Source: Spirochaetota bacterium | Lineage (GTDB): Bacteria > Spirochaetota > Spirochaetia > DTKZ01 | DNA length: 33,838 nt | Reading direction: 5' to 3' | Assembly: GCA_026418195.1 (NCBI GenBank) | Contig: JAOABU010000017.1 | Location: 1-33,838 of the forward strand | Shown here: piece by piece, positions 15,471 to 24,511 of the stretch | Layout: every line of letters starts with the position of its first letter | Position numbering within the stretch: the stretch's first letter is position 1 | The notes under the pieces: model-generated | What the model saw: the letters and a program-made list of their open reading frames with translations, nothing else | Told to the model about the DNA's origin: nothing | Database searches by the model: none | Program-made: the position numbers and the translations under genes

Positions 15471-17372
15471 ATGAAAAAACGCGTTCACTTTATGTGCACC
15501 GCTTTTCGAGACGGATTTCAGTCTGTATACGGTGCAAGAGTCTTTTCCAAGGATTTCCTTCCTGTAGTAGAAGCGGCCAGTACAGCGGGCATTAAACATT
15601 TCGAAGCAGGGGGAGGGGCTATGTTCCAATCCTTCTACTTCTATGCGAACGAAGATGCCTTTACGGTGATGGATAACTTTCGGAAAGCCGCAGGGCCGGA
15701 TGCAAACCTACAGACCCTTTCCCGAGGAGTTAACGTGGTAGGCTTGGATTCGCAGCCTCGGGACATGATCAAGCTTCATGCGGAACTCTTTAAAAAACAC
15801 GGAATCACTACCATCCGGAACTTCGATGCATTGAACGACGTGAATAACTTAATCTACTCCGGTCAATGTATCCATGACGCAGGGTTAAAGCACGAGGTAG
15901 TAGTCACCATGATGGAGCTTCCGCCCGGAACCCCAGGTGCTGAGCGAGCCCATACAGCCGAGTTCTATGTCAATACTCTGCGACAGATCCTCGATGCGGG
16001 GATCCCCTTTGACTCTGTGTGCTTCAAGGACGCTTCGGGAACCTCTGTACCCCGGAAGGTATACGAAACGATTAAGGGAGCCAGAAAACTATTGGGGGAC
16101 AAGGTACATCTCGTGTTTCACAGCCATGATACTGCAGGAGTCTGCATCAGCCAGTACATGCTAGCTCTGGAAGCGGGAGCGGATCAGATCGATCTTTCCT
16201 TAGCCCCTGTTTCTGGAGGAACTTGTCAGCCCGACATTCTAACCATGTGGCATGCTCTGCGTGGAACAGAGTTCGATCTTGGGATCGATATCAACAAGAT
16301 CATGGAACTAGAGCAGTTCTTCAAGGATCAGATGGCTGACTACTTCCTACCTCCTGAAGCTACCATGGTAGAACCCCTGATCCCCATGTTCCCCATGCCC
16401 GGTGGCGCCCTCACCACCAATACTCAGATGATGCGGGACAACAACCTGATGCATCGGTATCCCGAAGTGATCGCTGCCATGGGAGAAGCGGTACAGAAAG
16501 GAGGGTTCGGTACTTCCGTTACTCCGGTTTCCCAGTTCTATTTCCAGCAAGCCTTCAATAACGTAATGTTCGGGAAGTGGAAGAAGATTGCAGAAGGATA
16601 TGGAAAAATGGTTCTCGGCTACTTTGGGAAGACACCCGCAGAACCGGACCCTGAAGTGGTTCGAATTTCGAAAGAGCAACTCGGCTTAGAACCTACTACG
16701 GAACTCGTGGTAGACATCAACGACCGGGACCCAAAGAAGGGACGAAAAGCTGCCGAAGCAATGTTGAAGGAAGCAGGTCTTCCTATCACGGACGAAAACG
16801 TCTTCATTGCCGCTACTTGCAGAGAAAAGGGAATTCTCTTCTTGCAAGGAAAGGCTCCTATCGGAGTACGGAAAGAGGCGAAGAAAAAAGAAGGAGAAGC
16901 GAAGGAAGAGGCTCCGAAACCGAAAGCACCTCCTGTCTATACGGTAACAGTAAATGGAAAGCCCTATGTTGTCTCTTTAAAAGAAGATGCAGCCATTGTG
17001 AACGGAATCACTTACACGATTTCTGTGAAAGAGGGAGCCCTTTCCGGGACAGCCGCTACGTCTGCTCAGCCATCTTCAGTCCCTTCATCAGCAGCTACCA
17101 CTACCCAACCAGCTGCTTCGCATGGGCAGACCCCAGCGGGAGTGGCAACAGGTGCTCTCGTTGAAATCGACTCCCCCCTCCCCGGGATCATCCTCCGGGT
17201 TCCCAAAAAAGCGGGAGATCCCGTTCAGGAAGGAGAACTCATACTGGTGCTGGAATCGATGAAGATGGAAACTCCCATTAAGGCTCCCGTGAGTGGAACG
17301 ATCGTTGAGATAAAGGTCGCGCAAGGAGCCCAGGTCAAGACAGGTCAGATTCTGGCCGTGATTCGCCAGTAG
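15471..17372 (+). CDS. oadA: Oxaloacetate decarboxylase alpha subunit (carboxyltransferase-biotin carrier)
   Basis: The product has 633 residues: a carboxyltransferase barrel (about 1-300), a conserved second domain (about 300-450), a Lys/Glu then Ala/Ser/Pro-rich linker, and a biotinyl domain with Lys598 in ESMKMET. The active site keeps Lys186 (FKDASG) and metal-binding His217 and His219 (HSHDTAG). The usual RDAHQS loop is RDGFQS here. The subunit takes CO2 from oxaloacetate onto biotin, releasing pyruvate; the beta subunit then decarboxylates biotin and pumps Na+. AAGGTAGGG precedes the ATG. OadG lies upstream and OadB eight bases downstream, so the whole complex is encoded. Another 2-oxo or acyl-CoA substrate is possible given the changed loop, but pckG nearby favours oxaloacetate. 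Confidence 0.9.
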   Translation: MKKRVHFMCTAFRDGFQSVYGARVFSKDFLPVVEAASTAGIKHFEAGGGAMFQSFYFYANEDAFTVMDNFRKAAGPDANLQTLSRGVNVVGLDSQPRDMIKLHAELFKKHGITTIRNFDALNDVNNLIYSGQCIHDAGLKHEVVVTMMELPPGTPGAERAHTAEFYVNTLRQILDAGIPFDSVCFKDASGTSVPRKVYETIKGARKLLGDKVHLVFHSHDTAGVCISQYMLALEAGADQIDLSLAPVSGGTCQPDILTMWHALRGTEFDLGIDINKIMELEQFFKDQMADYFLPPEATMVEPLIPMFPMPGGALTTNTQMMRDNNLMHRYPEVIAAMGEAVQKGGFGTSVTPVSQFYFQQAFNNVMFGKWKKIAEGYGKMVLGYFGKTPAEPDPEVVRISKEQLGLEPTTELVVDINDRDPKKGRKAAEAMLKEAGLPITDENVFIAATCREKGILFLQGKAPIGVRKEAKKKEGEAKEEAPKPKAPPVYTVTVNGKPYVVSLKEDAAIVNGITYTISVKEGALSGTAATSAQPSSVPSSAATTTQPAASHGQTPAGVATGALVEIDSPLPGIILRVPKKAGDPVQEGELILVLESMKMETPIKAPVSGTIVEIKVAQGAQVKTGQILAVIRQ

Positions 17373-17380
17373 GAGGGGTT

Positions 17381-18580
17381 ATGTCTCTACTTGATGTATT
17401 CCATGAAATACTTTTAACTACAGGGATCGTAGCCTTCGAGCCAGGCCAGATTATCATGATCCTGGTATCCCTCGTGCTGATCTACCTGGCTATCAAGAAG
17501 GAATTTGAACCCCTTCTCTTGCTTCCTATCGGATTCGGCGGAATCCTGGCAAACATTCCCATAGCAGAAATTGCAAAGCTACCTGAAGTGATATTCGATC
17601 CAAACACGCAGAAGATCGTTCGTCACCTAGGAGGATTTGTCGGACAGATCTATGATTTCGGGATCGAAGGAGGTCTTTTCCCTCTGTTTATTTTCATAGG
17701 CGTAGGCGCCCTGACGGATTTCGGCCCCCTGATTGCGAATCCCAAGACTGCTCTTCTGGGCGCTGCAGCTCAGCTAGGGATCTTTACATCCCTACTCGGC
17801 GCACTGGCCATGACAAAGTACCTAGGGTTTGATTTCAATTTAGCCGACGCAGCTTCCATTGGGATCATCGGAGGAGCGGACGGCCCGACAGCTATCTTTC
17901 TAGCCTCTCGGCTTTCCCCCCGATTGCTGGGAGCCATCGCCGTGTCTGCCTACTCCTATATGGCGCTGGTACCTATTATCCAGCCTCCTATCATGCGTCT
18001 GCTCACCACCCAAAAAGAACGAGCAATAAAAATGGAGCAGCTTCGTCACGTCACAAAGACCGAGAAGATCGTGTTTCCCCTTATCGTGTTGGGGATCTGT
18101 ATTCTCCTTCTTCCCACTGCGACTCCTCTGATGGGAGCTCTCATGTTCGGGAACCTGATACGGGAATGCGGCGTTACCGAACGCCTTTCCAAAGCTGCTC
18201 AGAATGAGTTGATCAACCTGGTTACTATTATGCTGGGATTGTCTGTAGGTTCTAAGCTATCGGCGGATAAGTTCCTTCGTTGGGAAACAATCGGGGTGCT
18301 TATTTTAGGGCTGTTCGCCTTCGCTGTAGGAACTGCAGGTGGCGTCCTTCTAGGGAAACTAATGAACAAACTCTCAAAAAGCCCTATCAATCCTCTTATC
18401 GGATCCGCGGGAGTCTCCGCTGTTCCCATGGCCGCTCGAGTTTCTAACAAGGTAGGCCAGGAGGCCAACCCGAAGAACTATCTCCTGATGCATGCTATGG
18501 GACCGAACGTTGCAGGAGTCATTGGTTCTGCTGTCGTCGCGGGTGTACTTCTCTCTCTTGTACCTAAATTAATGCACTGA
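17381..18580 (+). CDS. oadB: Na+-pumping oxaloacetate decarboxylase beta subunit
   Basis: The 399-residue membrane protein has about nine to eleven helices. The conserved sodium and carboxybiotin region reads [15 protein letters not shown] followed by [20 protein letters not shown], with the key aspartate in GGADGPT. A second conserved stretch is [19 protein letters not shown]. The subunit decarboxylates carboxybiotin on OadA and uses the energy to export Na+. AGGAGGGG overlapping the end of oadA serves as ribosome site, indicating coupled translation. The same fold occurs in methylmalonyl-CoA and glutaconyl-CoA decarboxylases, so the substrate is set by the alpha subunit. A strong terminator follows. 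Confidence 0.95.
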   Translation: MSLLDVFHEILLTTGIVAFEPGQIIMILVSLVLIYLAIKKEFEPLLLLPIGFGGILANIPIAEIAKLPEVIFDPNTQKIVRHLGGFVGQIYDFGIEGGLFPLFIFIGVGALTDFGPLIANPKTALLGAAAQLGIFTSLLGALAMTKYLGFDFNLADAASIGIIGGADGPTAIFLASRLSPRLLGAIAVSAYSYMALVPIIQPPIMRLLTTQKERAIKMEQLRHVTKTEKIVFPLIVLGICILLLPTATPLMGALMFGNLIRECGVTERLSKAAQNELINLVTIMLGLSVGSKLSADKFLRWETIGVLILGLFAFAVGTAGGVLLGKLMNKLSKSPINPLIGSAGVSAVPMAARVSNKVGQEANPKNYLLMHAMGPNVAGVIGSAVVAGVLLSLVPKLMH

Positions 18581-18617
18581 TCGCAGTTCGGCTGCAATTC
18601 CTTTACAAGAATGGACT

Positions 18618-18650
18618 AACCGGCCCTCACATAGAAGGGCCGGTTTTTTA
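18618..18650 (+). terminator. Rho-independent terminator of the oad operon
   Basis: AACCGGCCCT (18618-18627) and AGGGCCGGTT (18636-18645) form a perfect ten-pair stem with an eight-base loop, followed by a long T run. Confidence 0.95.
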
Positions 18651-18721
18651 TTTTTATACAATATTCAGTGCATGATTGAATGAATATGTATTTTAATCGA
18701 TTTAGCTAATCGTGCATACCC

Positions 18722-18750
18722 TTGACGCACAAAGATTCTTCTTGTATGGT
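18722..18750 (+). promoter_or_regulatory. Sigma-70 promoter of pckG
   Basis: TTGACG (18722-18727), a 17-base spacer and TATGGT (18745-18750) are visible. The leader would be about 75 bases. Upstream, TACAATATTCA (18657-18667) and TGAATATGTA (18681-18690) form an imperfect dyad that might bind a regulator. Confidence 0.6.
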
Positions 18751-18831
18751 TAACACTGTTGCCACCGTGGAGTGGCTGCCAATCTACAGCTTGCTGTGCA
18801 ATACGTACATAAAAATCCAGAGGAGCGCTGC

Positions 18832-20814
18832 ATGAAACTGGAACTCAGGAAAGGTGTAGAAATCCTATCCGACCTTGGGGGCGTGAAAACCCTATCTGAA
18901 GCAAAAAAGATCTTTTCTAACAAAATGGACAAGGCGAACCTTGCCAAGATCGAAACGATCAAGAACGAGGAAGCTTTGTTAAAGATCGCCAACGCCATCG
19001 CACTGATGGGTCCGGACAATGTCTGGATCAATTCCAACTCACCGGAAGACATCCAGTATGCTCGAGAAATGGCGTTGAAGATGAATGAAGAGTTCAAACT
19101 GAAACTCCCTATGCACACCTGCCATTTCGACCTTCCGGAAGATCAGGGCCGAATGGTGGATAAAACCTATTACATCGCAAACGAAGATGAGGATGTTTCG
19201 GTACTAGCGAAGAAGATGCTCCGGAAAGAAGCTTATGAATACATCAAGGAACACTATCCGAACATAATGAAAGGGAAAACCATGACGGTTTCCTTCTGGA
19301 ACCGTGGACCGGTAGGAGCTAAGGCAGCTATCCCTGCCATTATGGTGACCGATTCCTGGTACGTAGTCCATTCCGGTAATATCCTATATTACCCTGTGTT
19401 CAAGTACTTCGATGCAGAAGTGAAACGGGCAGGGGTCTTCTTCATGAATACCCACAGTTATGGGCGGTTCAAGAGCGAAGACATCCCCAAAGCGCGAATT
19501 TTCATGGACCGGAGTTGGTTTACCACCTTCTCCATGTTCTGCACCTATGCAGGGAACACCCTCATGTTGAAGAAGGGCAACCATCGGTTTGCCGTAGATA
19601 TCTGTACCTACTATAGGCAAGAAGACCAACTATCCGAGCATATGTTCATTACAGGATTAACGGGACCGGGTGGGCGGAAAACCTTCTTTGCAGGTGCTGC
19701 TCCATCCGGGTGTGGAAAAACCACCACGGCCATGGTAGGAACCGACTTCATTGGGGATGATCTTGCCCAGATCTGGATCGAAAAAGATGGCACCATGCGG
19801 GCTGTAAACCCTGAAATCGGTATTTTTGGAATTGTAGAGGACGTGAACTGGGAAGGAGATCCCTACCTGATGAAAGCCCTGCGAGGAAAAATTCCTGCAG
19901 AAGTGATCTGGTCCAACGTTCTGGTGGATGATGATGGGGTTCCCCACTGGACAGGCCATGGCGAACCCATTCCCAAGCATGGTCGCAACTGGTTAGGTGA
20001 ATGGTGGCCGGGAAAGACGGACGAAAATGGGAAACCGATCCCTATGTCTAATCCGAATGCTCGGATCACTCTATCCTGTGATGTGATCGAAAATTACAAT
20101 AAGGATCTCGCCACCGATCCCAAAGGGTTACCTATAAAAGTCATCACTTACTCGGGTCGAGATTCGGATACAATGCCACCGGTGTGGGTAGCAAAAACTC
20201 CCGATCATGGAGTTGCCATCGGAGCATCGATCCTATCCGCTGCTACTGCTACCGAAGTTGGAGCAAAAGGGGTGAACCGACAACCCTGGGCTAACGCTCC
20301 CTTTACACCCGGTCCTTTGGCAGACTACATGGAAGCTCAATTCAAGTTTTTCAATTCGAAAAAGCTTACCCAGAAACCTCTCATGGCTGGGCTGAACTAC
20401 TTCCTTACCCATGGCGCTAGGGGTGGGGATCCCAATGATAAACGCCTTCTGGGGGAAAAACGGGACGTACGACCGTGGCTCACCTGGCTGGAGCGCCGCG
20501 CGCATAACGAAGTAAAGGCAATTGTAACTCCCATCGGATACATTCCCCTTTACGAGGATCTTAAAAAGATTTTCAAGGAGACCATTAACAAGGAGTATAC
20601 GAAGGAGCTTTATGATAAACAGTTCTCCTTCTACATCGACAACATCGTTGCCCGGATCGATCTTCAGAAGGATGCTTACTCCAAGGAAAAGGATTGTCCC
20701 AAACGGATCTTCGAAATCTACGATGAACAGAAGCAAGGTTTGCTGGCATTGAAGGCCAAATACGGTCCTATCGTGAAGCCTGAGCAGTTGATCGAAGCTG
20801 GCGGACTAGGCTAA
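18832..20814 (+). CDS. pckG: Phosphoenolpyruvate carboxykinase, GTP-type
   Basis: The 660-residue enzyme shows the GTP-type PEPCK features. The P-loop with the reactive cysteine reads APSGCGKTTTAM (usually PSACGKTN), followed by IGDDLAQIW and MRAVNPEIGIFG. Upstream, NRGPVGAKAAIPA resembles the substrate-binding region, and the conserved WLGEWWPG and FNSKKLTQKP stretches also occur. It interconverts oxaloacetate plus GTP with PEP plus CO2 plus GDP. It is somewhat longer than typical members (about 600-620). I place the start at ATG 18832 behind GAGGAG; the GTG at 18772 would add 20 residues without a ribosome site. Its own promoter and terminator flank it, but it stands directly after the oad operon, consistent with a PEP-oxaloacetate-pyruvate route. 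Confidence 0.92.
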   Translation: MKLELRKGVEILSDLGGVKTLSEAKKIFSNKMDKANLAKIETIKNEEALLKIANAIALMGPDNVWINSNSPEDIQYAREMALKMNEEFKLKLPMHTCHFDLPEDQGRMVDKTYYIANEDEDVSVLAKKMLRKEAYEYIKEHYPNIMKGKTMTVSFWNRGPVGAKAAIPAIMVTDSWYVVHSGNILYYPVFKYFDAEVKRAGVFFMNTHSYGRFKSEDIPKARIFMDRSWFTTFSMFCTYAGNTLMLKKGNHRFAVDICTYYRQEDQLSEHMFITGLTGPGGRKTFFAGAAPSGCGKTTTAMVGTDFIGDDLAQIWIEKDGTMRAVNPEIGIFGIVEDVNWEGDPYLMKALRGKIPAEVIWSNVLVDDDGVPHWTGHGEPIPKHGRNWLGEWWPGKTDENGKPIPMSNPNARITLSCDVIENYNKDLATDPKGLPIKVITYSGRDSDTMPPVWVAKTPDHGVAIGASILSAATATEVGAKGVNRQPWANAPFTPGPLADYMEAQFKFFNSKKLTQKPLMAGLNYFLTHGARGGDPNDKRLLGEKRDVRPWLTWLERRAHNEVKAIVTPIGYIPLYEDLKKIFKETINKEYTKELYDKQFSFYIDNIVARIDLQKDAYSKEKDCPKRIFEIYDEQKQGLLALKAKYGPIVKPEQLIEAGGLG

Positions 20815-20842
20815 CGATAGGATAAAGTAAGAGTGTAATAGA

Positions 20843-20870
20843 AAGCCGTCCTCCCGGGGGCGGCTTTTTT
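20843..20870 (+). terminator. Rho-independent terminator of pckG
   Basis: AAGCCGTCC (20843-20851) pairs with GGGCGGCTT (20858-20866), including one G-U pair, with a six-base loop and a following T run. Confidence 0.9.
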
Positions 20871-20905
20871 ATTGAATATCATCTTTAGACTACTTGAGTT
20901 TCTCG

Positions 20906-21361
20906 CTAAGCCCGTCTATTGTCCAAATACGGTAACCTTCTCTGCTTTCTACATTCCGTACAGCCCAACACATGCACGTGTTTCCTTCGATTCCCCTTCC
21001 GGGTAAAGAAGCGGGCGATCAGATACCCTTCTTTCGGAAGGGTTGCTCCACACACGGGACATTTCCTAGGATTCTCGTGGTTCGGTGGATAACAATAGGG
21101 ACAACCTAGAAGATGGGAAACTTGTTCTTTCACCGTTCCCGATTCTGTTCCCCCATGGAATACAATGGATTTCACTCGCTGCCCTTTCTGTAGGAGGTGG
21201 CCACAGATAGGGCAAGAGTAGACTTTGGTTGAACTGCTGAGATAGGATTTTTCGTTTCTTAAGTTCTGGGACTTGTAGAACCAGAAGGTTTTACCTCCTA
21301 GCAGAGAGAGGACGAGATACGCCAGAAATACCGCTACTAGGAAAAGGGCACCATACACCAT
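20906..21361 (-). CDS. Membrane-anchored protein with two zinc ribbons; function unknown
   Basis: The 151-residue product begins with one hydrophobic segment (ALFLVAVFLAYLVLSLLGG, about residues 5-23). Four CxxC pairs follow at Cys50/53, 87/90, 101/104 and 134/137. They group into two zinc ribbons that look like copies of each other: CPICGHLL...HLLGCPYC and CPVCGATL...HVLGCTEC. Between each pair is a basic, beta-rich stretch. The short N-terminus before the span suggests that the ribbons are cytoplasmic, where they could bind nucleic acid or a protein. I do not recognise a named family. It is divergent from rsmI and single, between two plus-strand units. Confidence 0.75.
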   Translation of the reverse strand: MVYGALFLVAVFLAYLVLSLLGGKTFWFYKSQNLRNEKSYLSSSTKVYSCPICGHLLQKGQRVKSIVFHGGTESGTVKEQVSHLLGCPYCYPPNHENPRKCPVCGATLPKEGYLIARFFTRKGNRRKHVHVLGCTECRKQRRLPYLDNRRA

Positions 21362-21426
21362 ATAGAACCTTCATCGAGAATACATTATTTTCCCTTTAGA
21401 GGGTATTCCTTACTTCCTCTTCCCCC

Positions 21427-22146
21427 TTGCGAGAGGAACCCAAGATCGATACTGTAGAAGCCGTGGGAACGCTGTATATCATTGCCACCCCATTAGGAAA
21501 CCTTCAGGATATTACGTATCGGGCCATTGAAACCCTTAGGCAGGTAGACGTAGTAGCTTGTGAGGATACTAGGCGAAGCATCAAACTGTTAAATGCGTAC
21601 AATATCCAGAAACCTCTATTAAGTTGCCATGGTCACAATGAAACGAAAAGCGCGCTCCGGGTGCGTGAACTCCTTTCGGAAGGAAAGAAGGTAGCTTACC
21701 TGAGCGATGCTGGGACTCCGGGGTTGAGTGATCCAGGGGCCAAATTAGTACGAGTGGCCAGGGAAGCAGGATTTTCCGTTCTTCCCATTCCTGGTCCATC
21801 TGCCTTCGCTACCCTTGTGAGTGTGGCTGGACTGAAGGAGGCTTCTGTTCATTTTGAGGGGTTTCTAGGAATCAAACCGGGGAAACGCCGCTTAAGGCTT
21901 AGAGAATTATTGGAGCGAAACGAACCTTTTGTCCTGTACGAATCGGTTCATCGCATCGAAAAACTCCTTCAGGAACTTAGAGACCTCGCTCCCGAGAGAA
22001 CCTTGTTCATTGGAAGAGAGATGACAAAAGCCTATGAAGAATACTTAGAAGGATCCGTAGAGGAACTCCTTGCTCAAGTACAGGAGCACCCGGATCGGAA
22101 AAAAGGTGAGTACGCTGTACTTGTCTACAGCGGGAAAAAGAGTTAA
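21427..22146 (+). CDS. rsmI: 16S rRNA (cytidine-1402-2'-O)-methyltransferase
   Basis: The 239-residue protein has the tetrapyrrole-methylase fold of RsmI: LYIIATPLGNLQDIT, ACEDTRRSIKLLN, SDAGTPGLSDPGAKLV and PGPSAFATLVSVAG in order. It methylates the 2'-hydroxyl of C1402 in the ribosomal decoding centre using S-adenosylmethionine. The start is uncertain. The TTG at 21427 gives a normal-length N-terminus (15 residues before LYII), and the frame is closed by TAG 21397-21399 upstream with no ATG or GTG before it. A ribosome site is not visible. The stop codon overlaps the -35 of the flgM sigma-28 promoter. Confidence 0.92.
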   Translation: MREEPKIDTVEAVGTLYIIATPLGNLQDITYRAIETLRQVDVVACEDTRRSIKLLNAYNIQKPLLSCHGHNETKSALRVRELLSEGKKVAYLSDAGTPGLSDPGAKLVRVAREAGFSVLPIPGPSAFATLVSVAGLKEASVHFEGFLGIKPGKRRLRLRELLERNEPFVLYESVHRIEKLLQELRDLAPERTLFIGREMTKAYEEYLEGSVEELLAQVQEHPDRKKGEYAVLVYSGKKS

Positions 22147-22170
22147 AATTGAACTCAGCAATGCCGATAC
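22144..22170 (+). promoter_or_regulatory. Sigma-28 (FliA) promoter of flgM
   Basis: TAAA (22144-22147, beginning with the rsmI stop codon) is followed by 15 bases and GCCGATAC (22163-22170). Against TAAA-N15-GCCGATAA the -35 is perfect and the -10 matches at seven of eight. The leader would be about 23 bases with AGGAAGGG. Confidence 0.8.
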
Positions 22171-22199
22171 TAAGGTAGAGCTAAAGGAAGGGCTTTAGA

Positions 22200-22484
22200 A
22201 TGACCATCGAAAGACTTGGACCTACAGGACCTATTTCGAACTACAATAAAACAGGAAAGGTATCGAAATCCGATTCCATTCTGGGTAAAGATTCCATCGA
22301 TGTGTCGGAAGAGGCAAAACAGAAAGCCGAAGTATTCAAAGCCCTTGAAAGTTTGCGATCTGTACCGGATATTCGTGAAGACCGGGTAGCCGAGGTAAAG
22401 AAAAAGCTGGAAGATCCTAATTACATCAACGAGAAAGTGATCGAATCTGTGGCAGAACGAATCATGGATCTATTCAAGATCTAA
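22200..22484 (+). CDS. flgM: FlgM-like anti-sigma-28 factor
   Basis: The 94-residue protein has the FlgM layout: a disordered polar first half (with SIDVSEEAKQKAE, resembling the usual D-x-V-x-LS-x-A box) and a helical second half with VPDIREDRVAEVKKKLED, then YINEKVIESVAERIMD. FlgM binds and holds sigma-28 until the flagellar hook is complete and FlgM is exported. The perfectly spaced sigma-28 promoter upstream fits the feedback known for flgM in other bacteria. AGGAAGGG precedes the ATG. The gene is followed by two hairpins and a T run, so it is largely monocistronic. In spirochaetes export would be into the periplasm or beyond through the flagellar apparatus; that step is inferred from other bacteria. 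Confidence 0.85.
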   Translation: MTIERLGPTGPISNYNKTGKVSKSDSILGKDSIDVSEEAKQKAEVFKALESLRSVPDIREDRVAEVKKKLEDPNYINEKVIESVAERIMDLFKI

Positions 22485-22488
22485 ATCG

Positions 22489-22538
22489 GATGGTCTAACC
22501 ATCTAGAAGCGGAGATGGTAAATCTCTGCTTTTTTTTT
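22489..22538 (+). terminator. Terminator after flgM, with a preceding small hairpin
   Basis: GATGGT-CTA-ACCATC (22489-22503) is a small hairpin. It is followed by AGCGGAGAT (22508-22516) pairing with ATCTCTGCT (22522-22530) with one G-U pair and a five-base loop, then nine T. The second hairpin is the terminator proper. Confidence 0.88.
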
Positions 22539-22552
22539 ATACAGAGGGAACT

Positions 22553-23677
22553 ATGGCCGAGGTAATCCTAAATATCCCCGGGAGAGTGCACTTCGGAAGC
22601 GACGTATTGAATTTGGTGGGAAGTATTGCCTCTGAGTTTGGGAGCCGGGCACTCCTTTTAGCGGATTACAATCTACACGAGGGCAGACATATCGAACGGG
22701 TGATCGATTTACTACACAGTAAGGGGATTCAATGTATTCTCATCGATGACCTTGGTAGCTATGGTTCTTCTCGCACCATCTCAGACACGGTAGAGTTTGC
22801 CAAGACTTCACGGATCGAGATCATTATAGCCATGGGGGGAGGCAGTACGCTGAATACAGGTCGATCTATAGCATCCCGATATCGAGGTACCGCTCATCAT
22901 CCGGAAGCAGGAGGTTCAGCTTACCTGGAGATTCTTACGGTATTTCGATACCCTTTTATGCTTCGTAGTGCATACATCGCCATGGATCCAGGGGTACAAC
23001 GACTCAATGTCTTCCCCATGCCTTCCAACCTTTACAAAGGTACTTTAATAGACCCTGGAATCATGGCCGGCATATCTACCAAATACACTGGGACACTCCT
23101 GATGGACACGCTGTTTCAGGCTCTGGAAGGGTTTCTTTCTTCAGAGGGGAATTTTATGACCGAAACCCTCTTTCGGGGAGCGCTTTCCCATGGAGGAGAA
23201 GGATTGAACGAAGCCTTACGGGGAGAGAAAAGTTTGAAACCCCGCGTGAAAGCTACTCAAAGCGGTGTTCTATCTGCACTAGGATATTCCATCCTTCCCA
23301 TGGGTCCTGCAATGGCCTTGAGTTATACCCTTAACAAGCAGTTCGATATTCCGAAATCGTGGATCGGCACCGTCCTGCTACCCCACCTTGCAGATACTTA
23401 CGAGGAAAGCCATCCCGAATTATTAGCAGAAGCGGCTAAATTGATCGGGGAGGATACCTTTGGGTTGTCTCCCCAAGAAGCGGCTGCGTCCTTCTCGAAC
23501 CGGATCCGACGATTCCTTGCCGTCTTAGGGCTTCCCACTCGACTGCGAGATTTCGATCTGAAACTGCCTAGACTTGTGGAAGCCGCTGAAGAAGCCGCAG
23601 GATTGAATAGCACCCTATCGTTCCATGTACCTTTCTCTGTCGACTCCCTCTACGATTTCCTTAAACGTGCCTTCTAG
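22553..23677 (+). CDS. Iron-containing alcohol dehydrogenase homologue, probable pseudoenzyme
   Basis: The 374-residue protein has the length and fold signals of group III Fe-dependent alcohol dehydrogenases, such as GGGSTLNTG at 95-103, MDTLFQALEG at 184-193 and VLLPHLADTY at 274-283. Judged against E. coli FucO, the metal ligands are mostly gone: Asp185 stays, but the following His is Gln189, the next is Met254 and the last is Lys268. The active-site His between the last two is Tyr258. The GGGS-x2-D-x-x-K motif is changed to Asn101 and Arg104, and the usual TT-x-GTGSE loop is missing. It may have become a binding or scaffold protein. AGAGGG precedes the ATG. It lies between flgM and a methyltransferase gene; no function can be assigned. 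Confidence 0.75.
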   Translation: MAEVILNIPGRVHFGSDVLNLVGSIASEFGSRALLLADYNLHEGRHIERVIDLLHSKGIQCILIDDLGSYGSSRTISDTVEFAKTSRIEIIIAMGGGSTLNTGRSIASRYRGTAHHPEAGGSAYLEILTVFRYPFMLRSAYIAMDPGVQRLNVFPMPSNLYKGTLIDPGIMAGISTKYTGTLLMDTLFQALEGFLSSEGNFMTETLFRGALSHGGEGLNEALRGEKSLKPRVKATQSGVLSALGYSILPMGPAMALSYTLNKQFDIPKSWIGTVLLPHLADTYEESHPELLAEAAKLIGEDTFGLSPQEAAASFSNRIRRFLAVLGLPTRLRDFDLKLPRLVEAAEEAAGLNSTLSFHVPFSVDSLYDFLKRAF

Positions 23678-23689
23678 ACTCCGAACCTT

Positions 23690-24511
23690 ATGATTTCGAT
23701 TCGAAAACTGATCTCTTTACCTCCAAAAACCCGAATCCGAAAACTGATCCAGTTGATCGATCAATGGGAGCAATCTCCAGAAACACTACTAAACCAAACA
23801 TCAATGATCATGCAATACTGTTCCTCCCTACCCGAAGCGGATTTCTCTTCTTTAGGACGATTCATCCTCTATACACAAACCATCCAAGAGTTTGAAAGTA
23901 TCCTAGGAAGATACGAACCATCGGATCAGCTACTCATCCTGCATCGTCGCCTCTTGCATCGGATACGCTTCTTTCTGCAAGAAGAGATTGGGATAGAACC
24001 CGCTGAATGGGATTTCTACCAGACTCAAAGAGATTTGACCAATCGAGAAGATTTTCCTCCATGGAACGGAATCTGCCTTTATCTTGATGAAATACGCTCT
24101 CCTTACAATGTAGGATCCATCTTTCGAACTGCTGCTTGCTTTGGGGTAGAACGGATTCTCTTGGCTCCTGGGACAGCATCCCCTACCCATCCAAGGGCTA
24201 AGCGAAGTGCCATGGGGACGATCGAGATGGTTCCCTGGGAAATCACCTCACCTGAAACCCTTAATGAAGAACCGAATCTATTTGCTCTAGAAACAGGGGG
24301 GACCGCTCTGGAAGATTTTTCCTTTCCTCCCCACGGCATCTGTATCGTGGGTTCCGAAGAACTAGGGGTTGATCCTCGATTATTAGCCTTGGCAAAAAAA
24401 AGGAGGGGAATCGTTTCGATTCCCCTCTATGGTCTTAAAACCTCTTTAAACGTCTCTGTGGCAGTCGGAATCCTTATCCAGCATTGGGTCCGGCAACTCG
24501 TTCCTCGTTGA
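23690..24511 (+). CDS. TrmH/SpoU-family RNA 2'-O-ribose methyltransferase
   Basis: The product has 273 residues. The C-terminal 150 form a SPOUT knot with the three family motifs: NVGSIFRTAACFGVERILL, CIVGSEELGVDPRLL and IPLYGLKTSLNVSVAVGI. These bind S-adenosylmethionine and methylate a ribose in tRNA or rRNA. The first 125 or so residues are helical and do not look like the usual L30e-like substrate domain of RlmB, so the RNA target is unclear. There is no ribosome site before the ATG, which starts 12 bases after the ADH-like gene, so translation may be coupled. Its 3' end overlaps the convergent osmC-like gene by 38 bases. Confidence 0.85.
   Translation: MISIRKLISLPPKTRIRKLIQLIDQWEQSPETLLNQTSMIMQYCSSLPEADFSSLGRFILYTQTIQEFESILGRYEPSDQLLILHRRLLHRIRFFLQEEIGIEPAEWDFYQTQRDLTNREDFPPWNGICLYLDEIRSPYNVGSIFRTAACFGVERILLAPGTASPTHPRAKRSAMGTIEMVPWEITSPETLNEEPNLFALETGGTALEDFSFPPHGICIVGSEELGVDPRLLALAKKRRGIVSIPLYGLKTSLNVSVAVGILIQHWVRQLVPR

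Noticed and set aside
18772-18831. GTG start adding 20 residues to pckG
   Set aside because: No ribosome site precedes it, while GAGGAG sits properly before ATG 18832.
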